This document shows positions 27,175 to 36,720 of a stretch of 64,000 nt of DNA, one piece after another (position 1 is the stretch's first letter; every line of letters starts with the position of its first letter). Source of the DNA: AP-15 sp963747735 (lineage in GTDB: Bacteria > Pseudomonadota > Alphaproteobacteria > ATCC43930 > CGMCC-115725); the NCBI GenBank assembly GCA_963747735.1, contig CAVVGE010000001.1, positions 124,001-188,000 of the forward strand, given 5' to 3'. A program made the translations under genes and the position numbers. Below the pieces are notes generated by a model that did no database searches, had not been told where the DNA came from, and saw only the letters and a list, made by a program, of their open reading frames with translations.

Positions 27175-29940
27175 ATGACCGATCCGATCCGCTTTATTCT
27201 CGACGGTGCCGAGGTCGAGGCCGCGCCCGGCGAGACGATCTGGCAGGTCGCCGACCGCCGCGGCATCGAGATCCCGCATTTGTGCTGGCTGCCGAAGCCC
27301 GGCTATCGCGCCGACGGCAATTGCCGCGCCTGCATGGTCGAGATCGAGGGCGAACGGGTGCTCGCCGCCTCCTGCGTGCGCAAACCCGCACCCGGGATGA
27401 AAGTGCAGAGCGCGAGCGAGCGCGCCAAGTTCTCGCGCAAGATGGTGTTCGAATTGCTGGTCGGCGACCAGCCGGCGCGGGCGGCGGCGCACGACCCGAA
27501 TTCGCGCCTGTGGCAATGGGCCGACAAGCTCGGCGTCGCCGACAGCCGCTTTCCGCGGCATGCCGCACCCGCACCCGACCGCAGCCACGTCGCGATGGCG
27601 GTGCAGCTCGACGCCTGCATCCAGTGCAATCTGTGCGTGCGCGCCTGCCGCGAGGTCCAGGTCAATGACGTGATCGGCATGGCGGCGCGCGGCTGGCACG
27701 AAAAGATCGTGTTCGATTTCGACGACCCTATGGGTACCAGCACCTGTGTCGCCTGCGGCGAGTGCGTGCAGGCCTGCCCGACCGGCGCCTTGATGCCGGC
27801 GAGCCTCGTCGATGCCAACGGCGTCTACGCCAACGCGCCCGACCGGGAGGTCGACAGCGTGTGCCCCTATTGCGGCGTCGGCTGCCAATTGACCTACAAG
27901 ATCAAAAACGACCATATCGTCGCCGTCGATGGGCGCGACGGCCCCTCCAACCACAACCGGCTCTGCGTCAAGGGCCGGTTCGGCTTCGACTATGCGCACC
28001 ATCCCGACCGGTTGACCGAGCCGCTGATCCGCAAGGACGGTATCTCCAAGCACGACACGGCGATCGACCCGGCCAACCCCTACACCCATTTCAGAAAGGC
28101 GAGCTGGGAAGAGGCGCTCGACCGCGCCGCCGAGGGCCTCGCGCGCATCCGCGATCGCGACGGCAAGCGGGCGCTCGCCGGCTTTGGCTCGGCCAAGGGG
28201 TCGAACGAAGAGGCCTATCTGTTCCAGAAGCTCGTGCGCACCGGGTTCGGCTGCAACAATGTCGACCATTGCACGAGGCTGTGCCATGCCTCCTCGGTCG
28301 CGGCCTTGATGGAGGGAATCGGCTCCGGCGCTGTGACGGCGCCCTTCACCGCGGCCGAGGATTCCGATGTGATCATCGTCATCGGCGCGCGGCCGACCGA
28401 GAACCACCCGGTGGCGGCGACCTTTTTCAAGCAGGCGGCCAAGCGCGGCGCCACGGTCTTTGTCATGGACCCGCGCGGCCACAGCCTGGTGCGCCACGCG
28501 ACCCTGACCTTGCGCTTCAACCCCGGCCGCGACGTGGCGCTACTGAACGCTCTGCTGCACACGATCATCGAGGAGGGGCTGACCGACCGCCAATACATCC
28601 AGGCGCACACCGAAGACTATGAAAAGCTGCGCGAGCATATCCGAGACTATTCGCCCGAAAAAATGGCGCCGATCTGCGGCATCGACGCGGCGACCTTGCG
28701 CCATGTGGCGCGCACCTATGCCCGCGCCGAACGCGCGATCATCTTTTGGGGCATGGGGATTTCGCAGCACACCCACGGCACCGACAATGCGCGCTGTCTG
28801 ATCGCGCTGTCGATGATCACCGGCCAGGTCGGGCGGCCGGGCACCGGGCTGCACCCGCTGCGCGGCCAGAACAATGTTCAGGGGGCGTCGGATGCCGGGC
28901 TGATCCCGATGGTCTATCCCGACTATCAATCGGTCGTGAACCCTGAGGTCCGGCAGAAGTTCGAGGCGCTGTGGGGGACGCCGCTCGACGACAAGAGCGG
29001 GCTCACCGTCGTCGAGATCATGGACGCGGTCCATCGCGACGAGATCAAGGGCATGTACATCATGGGCGAGAACCCGGCGATGTCGGACCCCGATGTGCAG
29101 CATGCGCGCGAGGCGTTGGCCCATTTGGAGCACCTTGTCGTCCAGGACATCTTTCTGACCGAGACCGCGAAATACGCCGATGTCGTGTTGCCGGCCTCGG
29201 CCTGGCCGGAAAAGGACGGCACCGTCTCCAACACCAACCGCCAGGTGCAGATGGGCCGCGCCGCGTTGCCGCTCCCCGGCAATGCAAGGCTCGACTGGTG
29301 GATCATCCAGGAGATCGCGCGGCGCGTCGGGCTGCCCTGGTCCTATACCCATCCGCGCGAGGTGTTCGCGGAAATGAAATTGGCGATGCCGTCGCTCGAC
29401 AACATTACCTGGGAGCGGCTGGAGCGCGAATCGTCGGTGACCTACCCGTGCGACGCGCCGGACCGGCCCGGCAACGAGATCGTCTTCGGCGACGGGTTTC
29501 CGACCCCCTCGGGCCGCGCCAAGCTGGTGCCGGCGGCGATCATCCCGCCGGCCGAGGAGCCGGACGAGCAATATCCGATGGTGCTGACTACCGGCCGCCA
29601 GCTCGAGCATTGGCATACCGGGGCGATGACCAGGCGGGCGAGCGTGCTCGACGAGCTCGAGCCCGAGGCGGTCGCGAGCCTCGCGCCGGTCGAGCTGCGC
29701 CGGCTCGGCATTTCAGCCGGCCAGCCGGTGCGCGTCACCACCCGGCGCGGCACGATCGAGTTGAAGGCGCGCGCCGACAGCAATGTCGCGCCCGGCATGG
29801 TGTTCATCCCGTTCTGCTATGCCGAGGCCGCCGCCAACGTGCTGACCAACCCGCAGCTCGACCCGATCGGCAAAATTCCCGAATTCAAATTCTGCGCCGC
29901 CAAGGTCGAGCCGGCCGAGATGCGCGACGCCGCGGAATAG
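27175..29940 (+). CDS. fdhA: NAD-dependent formate dehydrogenase, catalytic alpha subunit (Cys form)
   Basis: A 921-residue molybdenum or tungsten enzyme: formate to CO2, electrons passed to the beta subunit. N-terminal 2Fe-2S domain with Cys37, Cys50, Cys53, Cys67; a NuoG-like His-Cys segment; two 4Fe-4S sets in DACIQCNLCVRACREVQ and CVACGECVQACPTGA; then a 4Fe-4S motif CPYCGVGCQLTYK leading into the bis-MGD domain. The metal ligand is Cys370 in HCTRLCHASSV, where selenoenzymes have Sec. The C-terminal molydopterin domain has TTGRQLEHWHTGAMTRR. Cytoplasmic, NAD-linked type as in Methylorubrum FDH1. The ATG 27175 is preferred over an upstream in-frame start inside the repeat. It completes the oxalate-to-CO2 route with oxc and frc. 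Confidence 0.95.
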   Translation: MTDPIRFILDGAEVEAAPGETIWQVADRRGIEIPHLCWLPKPGYRADGNCRACMVEIEGERVLAASCVRKPAPGMKVQSASERAKFSRKMVFELLVGDQPARAAAHDPNSRLWQWADKLGVADSRFPRHAAPAPDRSHVAMAVQLDACIQCNLCVRACREVQVNDVIGMAARGWHEKIVFDFDDPMGTSTCVACGECVQACPTGALMPASLVDANGVYANAPDREVDSVCPYCGVGCQLTYKIKNDHIVAVDGRDGPSNHNRLCVKGRFGFDYAHHPDRLTEPLIRKDGISKHDTAIDPANPYTHFRKASWEEALDRAAEGLARIRDRDGKRALAGFGSAKGSNEEAYLFQKLVRTGFGCNNVDHCTRLCHASSVAALMEGIGSGAVTAPFTAAEDSDVIIVIGARPTENHPVAATFFKQAAKRGATVFVMDPRGHSLVRHATLTLRFNPGRDVALLNALLHTIIEEGLTDRQYIQAHTEDYEKLREHIRDYSPEKMAPICGIDAATLRHVARTYARAERAIIFWGMGISQHTHGTDNARCLIALSMITGQVGRPGTGLHPLRGQNNVQGASDAGLIPMVYPDYQSVVNPEVRQKFEALWGTPLDDKSGLTVVEIMDAVHRDEIKGMYIMGENPAMSDPDVQHAREALAHLEHLVVQDIFLTETAKYADVVLPASAWPEKDGTVSNTNRQVQMGRAALPLPGNARLDWWIIQEIARRVGLPWSYTHPREVFAEMKLAMPSLDNITWERLERESSVTYPCDAPDRPGNEIVFGDGFPTPSGRAKLVPAAIIPPAEEPDEQYPMVLTTGRQLEHWHTGAMTRRASVLDELEPEAVASLAPVELRRLGISAGQPVRVTTRRGTIELKARADSNVAPGMVFIPFCYAEAAANVLTNPQLDPIGKIPEFKFCAAKVEPAEMRDAAE

Positions 29941-30157
29941 CCATAAGCGTTCGTCCCCTGCCGGGACTTGGCCCACGAATGTCCAAGTTTCGGCAGGCCG
30001 GTCAACAGCCCACGGGTCCAAGCATCGGTGTATTCCTCTTCACCGGGCTCTACCCGTGGGCCTTCAGCCCACGGACTTGATCCGCGGTGACCCATACCTT
30101 TTGGTGCGTCCATCGGAAGACGCGGATGCCCGGACCAAATCCGGGCAAAGGAAAAAA

Positions 30158-30589
30158 TTGGCAGGGTTCCGGTCAAATTTGGCGGCGGCGCTGTCGTTGA
30201 CGATGCTCGTCGGCTGTGCCGGCTGCGCCGCACCATCGACGGTGCCCGCTCCCTACGCCTGCCTGCTTCCCGGCGAGCAACGGATGGCGGTTGCTGAGCT
30301 GTTTTTCGGGCGTGCATCGCTGAGCGATGCCGAGTGGGCCGGGTTCGCGGCGCGGATCATCACGCCGAGCTTTCCCGACGGCTTTACCGTGCTCGACGGC
30401 GAGGGCCAATGGCGCAACCCTCGGACCGGCCGGATCATACGCGACCCGACCAAAATCCTGCTGGTCGCGACGAAGCGCACGCCCGGCCTCGCACGCCGGC
30501 TATCGGGGGTGATCGACGCCTACAAGGCGCGGTTCCATCAGCAATCGGTTGGCGTCATCACCCGCGACACCTGCGCCGATTTCGATTAG
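30158..30589 (+). CDS. DUF3574-type small lipoprotein
   Basis: 143 residues from TTG 30158 (AAAGGA five bases upstream). A short signal sequence ends in a lipobox-like LVGCAGC. The mature part has the pattern of the DUF3574 family: ELFFGRASLSDAEWAGFAAR, then TPSFPDGFTVLDGEGQWRNP, TGRIIRDPTKILLVATKR. Function of that family is unknown. The frame is open to 30056, but that start lies in repeat-like DNA (about 30000-30110). Not obviously linked to the FDH genes. Confidence 0.7.
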   Translation: MAGFRSNLAAALSLTMLVGCAGCAAPSTVPAPYACLLPGEQRMAVAELFFGRASLSDAEWAGFAARIITPSFPDGFTVLDGEGQWRNPRTGRIIRDPTKILLVATKRTPGLARRLSGVIDAYKARFHQQSVGVITRDTCADFD

Positions 30590-30621
30590 ATGCGGTCCGG
30601 TTTGATCCTCGGGAGAAAGCA

Positions 30622-31695
30622 ATGGCGGACAAGATTCGGCTGGGGCTGATCGGCGCCAGCGTTTCAGGAACCTGGTCGGCGCGCGCGCATTTGCCGGCGC
30701 TGCGCGAGAGCGCAGAGGTCGAGCTGACCGCGGTGTGCACGACGAGAGCGGAGAGCGCCGAGGCGGCGCGGCTCGCTTGGGATGCCAAGCTTGCTTTTGA
30801 CGATTGGCGCCGGATGGTCGCCTCGCCCGAGATCGACGCGGTCGCGGTCGTCGTGCGCGTGCCGTCGCATTATCCGCCGGCCAAGGCGGCGTTGGAGGCC
30901 GGCAAGCCCGTCTATTGCGAATGGCCGCTCGGGCGCACCACCGCCGAGGCGGTGGAATTGGCGGGACTGGCCAAGGCGCGGGGGCTCGTCACCGCCGTCG
31001 GCCTCCAGGCCCGCGTCAACCCCGCGATCATGCATATGAAAGAACTGGTGGCGGCCGGCTATGTCGGCGAGATCATGGCCGTCCATGTCAGCCTGATGCG
31101 CGAGGGTGTCTTGACCCGGCCGTCGCACCGCACCTGGCAGCACGACGCCACACTCGGCGCAAACACCTTGACCATCGCCAACGGCCACACGGTCGATGCG
31201 ATGCGGTTCGTGACCGGCGATTTCGCCCGGCTTTCTACGGTCGTGGCGACCCAGGCCAAGCAGTGGCTCGACACCGGCACCAACACCTGGCTCGATGTGA
31301 CCTCGCCCGACAACGTGCTGATCAGTGGCCGGCTCGCGAATGGTGCGGTGGCCTCGGTCCATATCGCCGCCATTCCCTATGCCGGCAGCGGCTATCGCAT
31401 GGAGATCTACGGCCGCGACGGGACCCTCGTCGTGGCCGGCGCAGATTCGCCGCAATTGAACGAGGTCACGCTGCACGGCGCGCAACGCGGCAACGCGCTG
31501 GCGCCGATCCCGGTGCCCGCCCGCCATATTCTCGCCGCCTCGGCGACGCCGCCGGGCGAGCCGTTCAATGTCGGCCAGATGTATACGCTGTTCGCCCGCG
31601 CGATCCGCGGCGAGGCAAGCCGTCCGCCCGATTTCGACACCGCCGTCGAGCTGCACCACCTGGTCGACGCCATCAAACAGGCTCAGACGCTTTAG
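30622..31695 (+). CDS. Gfo/Idh/MocA-family oxidoreductase
   Basis: A 357-residue NAD(P)-dependent dehydrogenase. N-terminal Rossmann fold IRLGLIGASVSGTWSARAH, acidic end of strand 2 replaced by TAVCTTRAES, then the conserved KPVYCEWPLGRTTAEAVELA (the EKP-like motif appears here as EWP). The C-terminal domain starts GEIMAVHVSLMREGV and includes GANTLTIANGHTVDAMRFVTG with the catalytic His. It acts on a sugar or related polyol; substrate unknown. GGGAGAAAGCA precedes the ATG. Confidence 0.9.
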   Translation: MADKIRLGLIGASVSGTWSARAHLPALRESAEVELTAVCTTRAESAEAARLAWDAKLAFDDWRRMVASPEIDAVAVVVRVPSHYPPAKAALEAGKPVYCEWPLGRTTAEAVELAGLAKARGLVTAVGLQARVNPAIMHMKELVAAGYVGEIMAVHVSLMREGVLTRPSHRTWQHDATLGANTLTIANGHTVDAMRFVTGDFARLSTVVATQAKQWLDTGTNTWLDVTSPDNVLISGRLANGAVASVHIAAIPYAGSGYRMEIYGRDGTLVVAGADSPQLNEVTLHGAQRGNALAPIPVPARHILAASATPPGEPFNVGQMYTLFARAIRGEASRPPDFDTAVELHHLVDAIKQAQTL

Positions 31696-31810
31696 CTCGC
31701 TGAGCAAGCTCGCCTATGGCATCGCCGGCATCCGATCCCTGCACAAAGCCATGGCCTGGCTTATCCAAGGCTGGTTTATCCAAGGCTGCCTTATACAAAA
31801 CCCCGAAGGA

Positions 31811-32059
31811 TCATGGGCGCTTCGTGCAGCGGCGGTAGACTTCGTCCGCCAGCTCACCCACATTGGAGAGATTCATTTCCGGATCGAGGCTGACACCGAA
31901 ATGGTCCTCGATTGCCAGGATGAGCACAACATGGGAAGTCGAGTCCCAGCCGGGGATATCCTCGGCAACAGTGTCGCTGCTAATCGGGACGTCGCTGACC
32001 CCAAAGGTATTCTGGATCAGGTCGGCAATATCGCGGATTATCTCTGCTTCGCTGGGCAT
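31811..32059 (-). CDS. Acyl carrier protein
   Basis: 82 residues, acidic four-helix ACP. The 4'-phosphopantetheine site is the Ser in GWDSTSHVVLILAIEDHF (the usual DSL becomes DST). GGAG precedes the ATG at 32059. It is the terminal gene of a two-gene minus-strand unit behind a methyltransferase and lies opposite FkbH and FkbM homologues, which commonly load and modify three-carbon units on such a carrier protein. Therefore a dedicated biosynthetic ACP rather than the fatty-acid one. Confidence 0.88.
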   Translation of the reverse strand: MPSEAEIIRDIADLIQNTFGVSDVPISSDTVAEDIPGWDSTSHVVLILAIEDHFGVSLDPEMNLSNVGELADEVYRRCTKRP

Positions 32060-32122
32060 CAACTTCTCCGTTCTGGGCAAACGGGCGCCGGCATCGTCTC
32101 ATGGCGGGCTGGCCCGGCCTTC

Positions 32123-33070
32123 CTAATTGCGCTTGTACCCGATCATCACGCATGAGATGTCGAGCCGCAGCCGCCGGGCACTTTCGAGCGTCTGTCCGGT
32201 AACCGGTAATTCCCAGCTTTCCACGATATAGAATCCGGTATCGCGGACCAGCCCCCTCACTTCCTCCGCATCGTGCCATAAAAAGAGGTGATCAAGAGCC
32301 GGGCTGTTAACAGGGACGTTCAAAAAAATTCGGCCGCCGGGGCGCAGCGAACGATACGCCACGCGGAGGGCTCGATGGGGGTTCTCCAGGTGCTCCAGCA
32401 ATTCGCTCATGACGATGCTGTCGAAGGCGTCCGGCGTTGCCTCTGAGCCGACGACATCCCTTTCAACAAGTGCTACCGAACGGGTCATTCCCAGTCGCCG
32501 CAGCGCAAGGGTAGTCGCCTGCAAGCTGCTGGGGCTGACATCCCAGGCAGTAACGGACCGACAATTCGGAACCTCACCGGCCACTGCAGCAAACAGCCCA
32601 TGGCCCGGCCCCACTTCTAAATGGTCGTAGCCGGTGCGGTTGCCGGGAAGAAAGCGTGTCTGATACAAGTAGAATGCATAAGCATGATTTTGCCAAAACA
32701 CCTGCGACAACAGCAGCCCGTTTACATACCGTTTCATGTATTCCGGCACGCCATAGACTTGGGCAATCGCCTCCGCCAGGCTGTGCAACCGGTAGTGACC
32801 GTGCCGGTGAAAAAAGAATTGCTCCTCCTTGACCTGGGCGCAGGTCCAGCGGTAATCCGCACAGTATTGATCGAGATCGTCTCCGATCAGCTGCTGGACC
32901 TTAGCGCCGAGATGATTCCTGAGCTGCATGAACGCGGCGTCGGTATGCGCGAAAGTCTTGGTCAGAAATTTCTCATGATCGGACCAATTGCGCAAGCACG
33001 CTTGGGTCAGCGCCATCAACGCCGGGTAAGGGGTCAGCCGATCCCACAATCCTCCGGCCAAGTTTGCCAT
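32123..33070 (-). CDS. Class I SAM-dependent methyltransferase
   Basis: 315 residues from ATG 33070; the frame is open further upstream and may extend by up to 80 residues. A helical N-terminal part (about 150 residues, RLTPYPALMALTQACLRNWS) precedes the Rossmann core: motif I YDHLEVGPGHGLFAAVAG, then AWDVSPSSLQATTLALRRLG, MSELLEHLENPHRALRVAY and LRPGGRIFLNVPVNSPA. Metabolite-type methyltransferase; substrate possibly attached to the neighbouring ACP. It is separated by 63 bp from the ACP gene and shares a 149-bp divergent promoter region with the FkbH gene. Confidence 0.85.
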   Translation of the reverse strand: MANLAGGLWDRLTPYPALMALTQACLRNWSDHEKFLTKTFAHTDAAFMQLRNHLGAKVQQLIGDDLDQYCADYRWTCAQVKEEQFFFHRHGHYRLHSLAEAIAQVYGVPEYMKRYVNGLLLSQVFWQNHAYAFYLYQTRFLPGNRTGYDHLEVGPGHGLFAAVAGEVPNCRSVTAWDVSPSSLQATTLALRRLGMTRSVALVERDVVGSEATPDAFDSIVMSELLEHLENPHRALRVAYRSLRPGGRIFLNVPVNSPALDHLFLWHDAEEVRGLVRDTGFYIVESWELPVTGQTLESARRLRLDISCVMIGYKRN

Positions 33071-33219
33071 GACGTTCAATTCCGATATCTCATCAGAAGT
33101 AGGGGGTGCTGCCGATCGATGGTGAACCCACGAATGGAACGGATGGCGATCCGATATCAGGTTCTTGTCAACTGTCAAGCCGCTCAGTAGGCTGCCGAGT
33201 GGCAATTCTCGGGGGGAAT

Positions 33220-35096
33220 ATGTCTGCAAAGGACGAGTTGGACCAACTGCGTCAGCGGCTTGCTGAGCAGCCCTTGGCACTCGCCGATATTTTCCGCATC
33301 GGACAGCAGGCGGCATGAGGCGGCGTCGAGGCTGCGAGCGCGGCCATCACGGGCGATGCGGGAGCACTGCCGGTCCAACGAATTGCCGTGCTCGGCGGTC
33401 TCAACATCGACTATCTCGCATGGGGGATCGCGTGCGCGACACTGCAGGAAGGGGTGGCTCCGATCATCTATTGCTGTCCCTACGGCGCCTATGTCCAGGA
33501 AATTCTCGATCCTGGCTCGGCATTGCACGCATTTCGACCGACCGTCGCCGTGCTTGCCAGCGATTGGCGGGACGTTGTCGAGCAGCTGCCACCCGGCGCC
33601 GCGGCCGAGCAGGTGACCGTTTGCATCGATCGCACGATGAGTCTCTTCGAGCAGCTGTGGCACGTGCTTGCTGAGCGGATGCAGTGCAAAATCATCCAGC
33701 ATCTGCTCGCGCCGCCGCCGTGGGGCAGGCGCGGCCCGGCCGAGCGCGTTGCTGCGGCCTCGCCGATCGCGCAGGTCCGGCAGCTGAATGAACGGCTGCT
33801 CGAGGCCGGCGCGAACGGCGGCGTGCATTGGGTGGAGATGGACCGCTTCGCACAGGAGGTCGGCTTGCGGCAATGGGCGAGCGAGCGGCTCTACCATGCG
33901 GCCAAGCTCGCCTTTGATCCGCGATTTTTGCCGGACTACCTGCCGTACTTTCGCGCGGCTTGGCGCTCAGCGTCGGCAACGGCAAGGAAGGTGCTGGTTC
34001 TCGACCTGGACAATACCCTGTGGGGCGGGGTGATCGGGGACGACGGTGTCGAGGGCATCAAGCTCGGCCCCGGTTCCCTCGCCGGCGAAGCTTTCGCCGC
34101 TTGGGGGAATTATATTGCGGAGCTGCAGGCGCGGGGGGTGGTTTTGGCGGTGTGCAGCAAAAACGCGCCGGAAATTGCCGCAAGTGGCTTCGATCACCCC
34201 CATTCCAAATTGCGGGTGGAGGATTTCGCGGCATTCGAATGTTCTTGGAGCGACAAGGTCTCTGGGTTGCGGCGCATCGGGCAGGCGCTGAACCTGGGTC
34301 TGGAGGCATTCGTTTTCGCCGACGACAACCCGATGGAATGTGCGCTGATCGCGCGCGAGCTGCCGCAAGTGACAGTCGTGCCGCTTGGCGCCGATCCGAC
34401 CCGTTTCATCGAGATTCTGGAGGGTGGTCACTGGTTTGATCTGCCGCGCTATACGGCCGAGGATTTCGGGCGCGGCGAAGCCTATTCGGCGCTGCGCCAG
34501 GTCGAGGAGGAGCGGCAGAGCGCCCCCGACATGCGCAGTTTTTTGCGCGATCTGCGCATGGTCGGCGATCTCTGCGCGCCGGGAACCGCCGATCTCAACC
34601 GCCTTGCTCAGCTGGAGCAGAAGACCAACCAGTTCAACATGACGACCCGGCGCTACTCGGCGCCGGCTATCGAGGGCCTGATGAAACGCAACGACGTGAT
34701 CATGCTCGCGTTGCGTCTGAAGGATCGCCTGGCAATCATGGTCTCGTCTCGTCCCTGATCGCGATCCACGAAGATGATAACGTGCGGATCGACAGCTGGC
34801 TGATGAGCTGTCGCGTATTTTCGCGTACGGCGGAGCAGTTCATGATCGCTCGCTTGGCGCAGATTTCTTGCGAGCGTGGCGCGCGCGGTCTTGTCGGCGA
34901 ATATCTGCCGACCGCCAAAAACGGCGTCGTCGCCGATCTTTACGCGCAGCTTGGCTTTGCCTGTCCGAGCGGCGACGGTCACTATTGGTTGCGCGACATT
35001 GCGGCGGATTCGCTGTCCGGCCTGGAGTGCTTTATCGACATCGACGCGACCGCCGATAAGGCAGCCGAATGTCGCTCGCCGGCGCTTGCGCTGTGA
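33220..35096 (+). pseudogene. FkbH-like HAD-IIIC protein, broken by a stop codon and a frameshift
   Basis: FkbH proteins bind 1,3-bisphosphoglycerate, dephosphorylate it and load glyceryl onto an ACP. The start ATG 33220 has GGGGGG just upstream and gives MSAKDELDQLRQRLAEQPLA. A TGA at 33316-33318 interrupts codon 33, after which the same frame continues into RIAVLGGLNIDYLAWG. The HAD core is well kept: KVLVLDLDNTLWGGVIGDDG (nucleophile Asp), LAVCSKN, and FADDNPMECALIA. Near 34727 a one-base loss shifts the frame; the GNAT-like C-terminal domain continues as GNHGLVSSLIAIHEDDNVR, IDSWLMSCRVFSRTAEQF, ending at 35096. Two independent lesions indicate a true pseudogene. Confidence 0.85.
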
Positions 35097-35113
35097 GCCG
35101 GCGCGGAATTTCC

Positions 35114-35554
35114 ATGCTGCAATTCGACCATATCGGCATCGTCGCGGCCAACCTCCAGACCGGACGCTCGCATCTGGCTCGCATCCTGCAAATCGCCGAG
35201 TGGACCAGCGAGATCGCTGATCCGGGCAACGGTGTACGCCTGCAATTTGGTCGTGATGCGAGCGGGATTTGCTATGAAGTGCTGGAACCGCTCGGGTCCG
35301 CTTCGCCGGTCGCCACAGCGCTCAGAGATAATCGTGCGATTCTCAACCATGTTGCGTATCGTGTGGAGGATTTGGACGAGGCGGCAAAACACATGCGCGC
35401 CGCCGGTTGCGCGCGCACCGCCGAGCCGCGCCCGGCGATCGCCTTTGGCGGACAGCGTATCCAGTTCTTCGTCACGCCGCTGCGTTTCATTGTCGAGCTG
35501 ATCGAAGCCCCGGGTCATCGCCATGCGTTTGCGCTGGCCGATCTTACCGGCTAA
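35114..35554 (+). CDS. VOC (glyoxalase/epimerase) family protein
   Basis: 146 residues. Two beta-alpha-beta-beta-beta modules: the first begins MLQFDHIGIVAANLQTGRSH, the second ILNHVAYRVEDLDEAAKHMR. Metal ligands probable at His6, His of LNHVAY and Glu of CYEVLE or IVELIE, like methylmalonyl-CoA epimerase. It is the one intact gene among the plus-strand genes of this biosynthetic locus, 17 bp after the FkbH gene. An alternative start (ATG 35069) would overlap FkbH. Confidence 0.82.
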   Translation: MLQFDHIGIVAANLQTGRSHLARILQIAEWTSEIADPGNGVRLQFGRDASGICYEVLEPLGSASPVATALRDNRAILNHVAYRVEDLDEAAKHMRAAGCARTAEPRPAIAFGGQRIQFFVTPLRFIVELIEAPGHRHAFALADLTG

Positions 35555-35623
35555 ACGCGCTCGCCGTGGTCCGGTCGGCCAACCCGCCTATCCGACGCGC
35601 GCTGTTTCGACTATGGAGAATGA

Positions 35624-36720
35624 AGTGACGCCGATTGATGCCAGCCTGCAAGCACCCCCGACGCCGCGGCCGGCGCCGGCGCCCCGTGGTATGTGGGTCT
35701 GAAATTTCAGTATCATTTTCAAGATTTAAGCGAAATCGATCTCACCGGCTGGGATGATGGTATATTCCATGTCAACTCGGCGCCGTTTGTTCTGAAATGG
35801 TATTTCAGGCGCTCGTCGCTTCGACGGCTTTACGTTCTGCTGCACGGCGGAGCCAACCGTCAGAAGCGAACGATGCCCATCTTCTCTCGTTGGAACTACG
35901 GACCGATCCTGCCCGGGCATTTGATCAGCGTTTTCGATCCGACGATGGAGCTGTCACCGGTGCTTACGTGCGGTTGGTATCTCGGGACGAGGTCGCACGA
36001 TGTCACGACGATGGTGGTCGAGTTGGCGAGGAAGGTCGCTGCGCATCTGGGCATAACCAACTCGAACGTGGCGTTCTTCAGCAGTTCGGCCGGCGCCCTC
36101 ACTGCCTTGCTGTGCGCCGGGCGTTTACCCGGAGCCACGTGTCTGATCCAAAACCCGTTGCTCGACATCACGCTCGCCCTCCCGACAAGCAACATGAAAT
36201 AACAAGAGTATTTGCACCGGAGCTGACGTCCGAGCAGATGTTCCGCGAATATAAGAAGAGGACGTCGGCAATTGCGGCATTCGAGTCGCCGTCTGATCTG
36301 CCGGTCATCGTATGGGCGCAGGACACCAACGATCCCTATTCGGGCGAACATTATAGAAAATTCTGCGAACGTTTCGGCTTGGTTAGAGCGGGGGGAACCA
36401 GCGCTGATGGTCGCGTGCTCGCCTTCCTTTATGAGTCAAAGGGCGGTCACTCGGAATGGTCCCCTGAGATTACGCGGATGCTGATCCGCAAGCATCTTGA
36501 GCTTACCACGGCGTTTAATACGCTTTCGGATTTTACCACAGCGGAAGCATCCTCGCGCCTGCTTGCGCCGATGAATGCGAGCGATTCGCTCGACCTCCGT
36601 CACGATGGCCGGGGGGACAGGGTCATGCAGTCAGGCCGAACGGATCCGCCGAGGACACGGGGATCGGGCGCTCCGCGGGGCTTCAGGGCCAGACGGCCGG
36701 CGCTCTCATCGCCGGTTTGA
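35624..36720 (+). pseudogene. Alpha/beta-hydrolase-like gene, frameshifted at least once
   Basis: GTG 35624 with GGAG upstream begins a Pro/Ala-rich N-terminus that runs into a stop after 25 codons. In the next frame, from about 35684, comes WYVGLKFQYHFQDLSEIDL, RRLYVLLHGGANRQKRTMP and VAFFSSSAGALTALLCAG, which looks like a hydrolase nucleophile elbow. At about 36175-36190 the frame changes again to KQHEITRVFAPELTSEQMF, SDLPVIVWAQDTNDPYSGEH and LELTTAFNTLS. The three pieces are colinear parts of one about 300-residue protein. The family is not certain; the fold resembles esterase-like proteins of polysaccharide loci. GC content is clearly below the window average. Confidence 0.6.

Noticed and set aside
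27175..29940. Selenocysteine in the formate dehydrogenase alpha subunit
   Set aside because: The metal-ligand codon is TGC (Cys370), so this FDH gives no support for Sec use in the organism.
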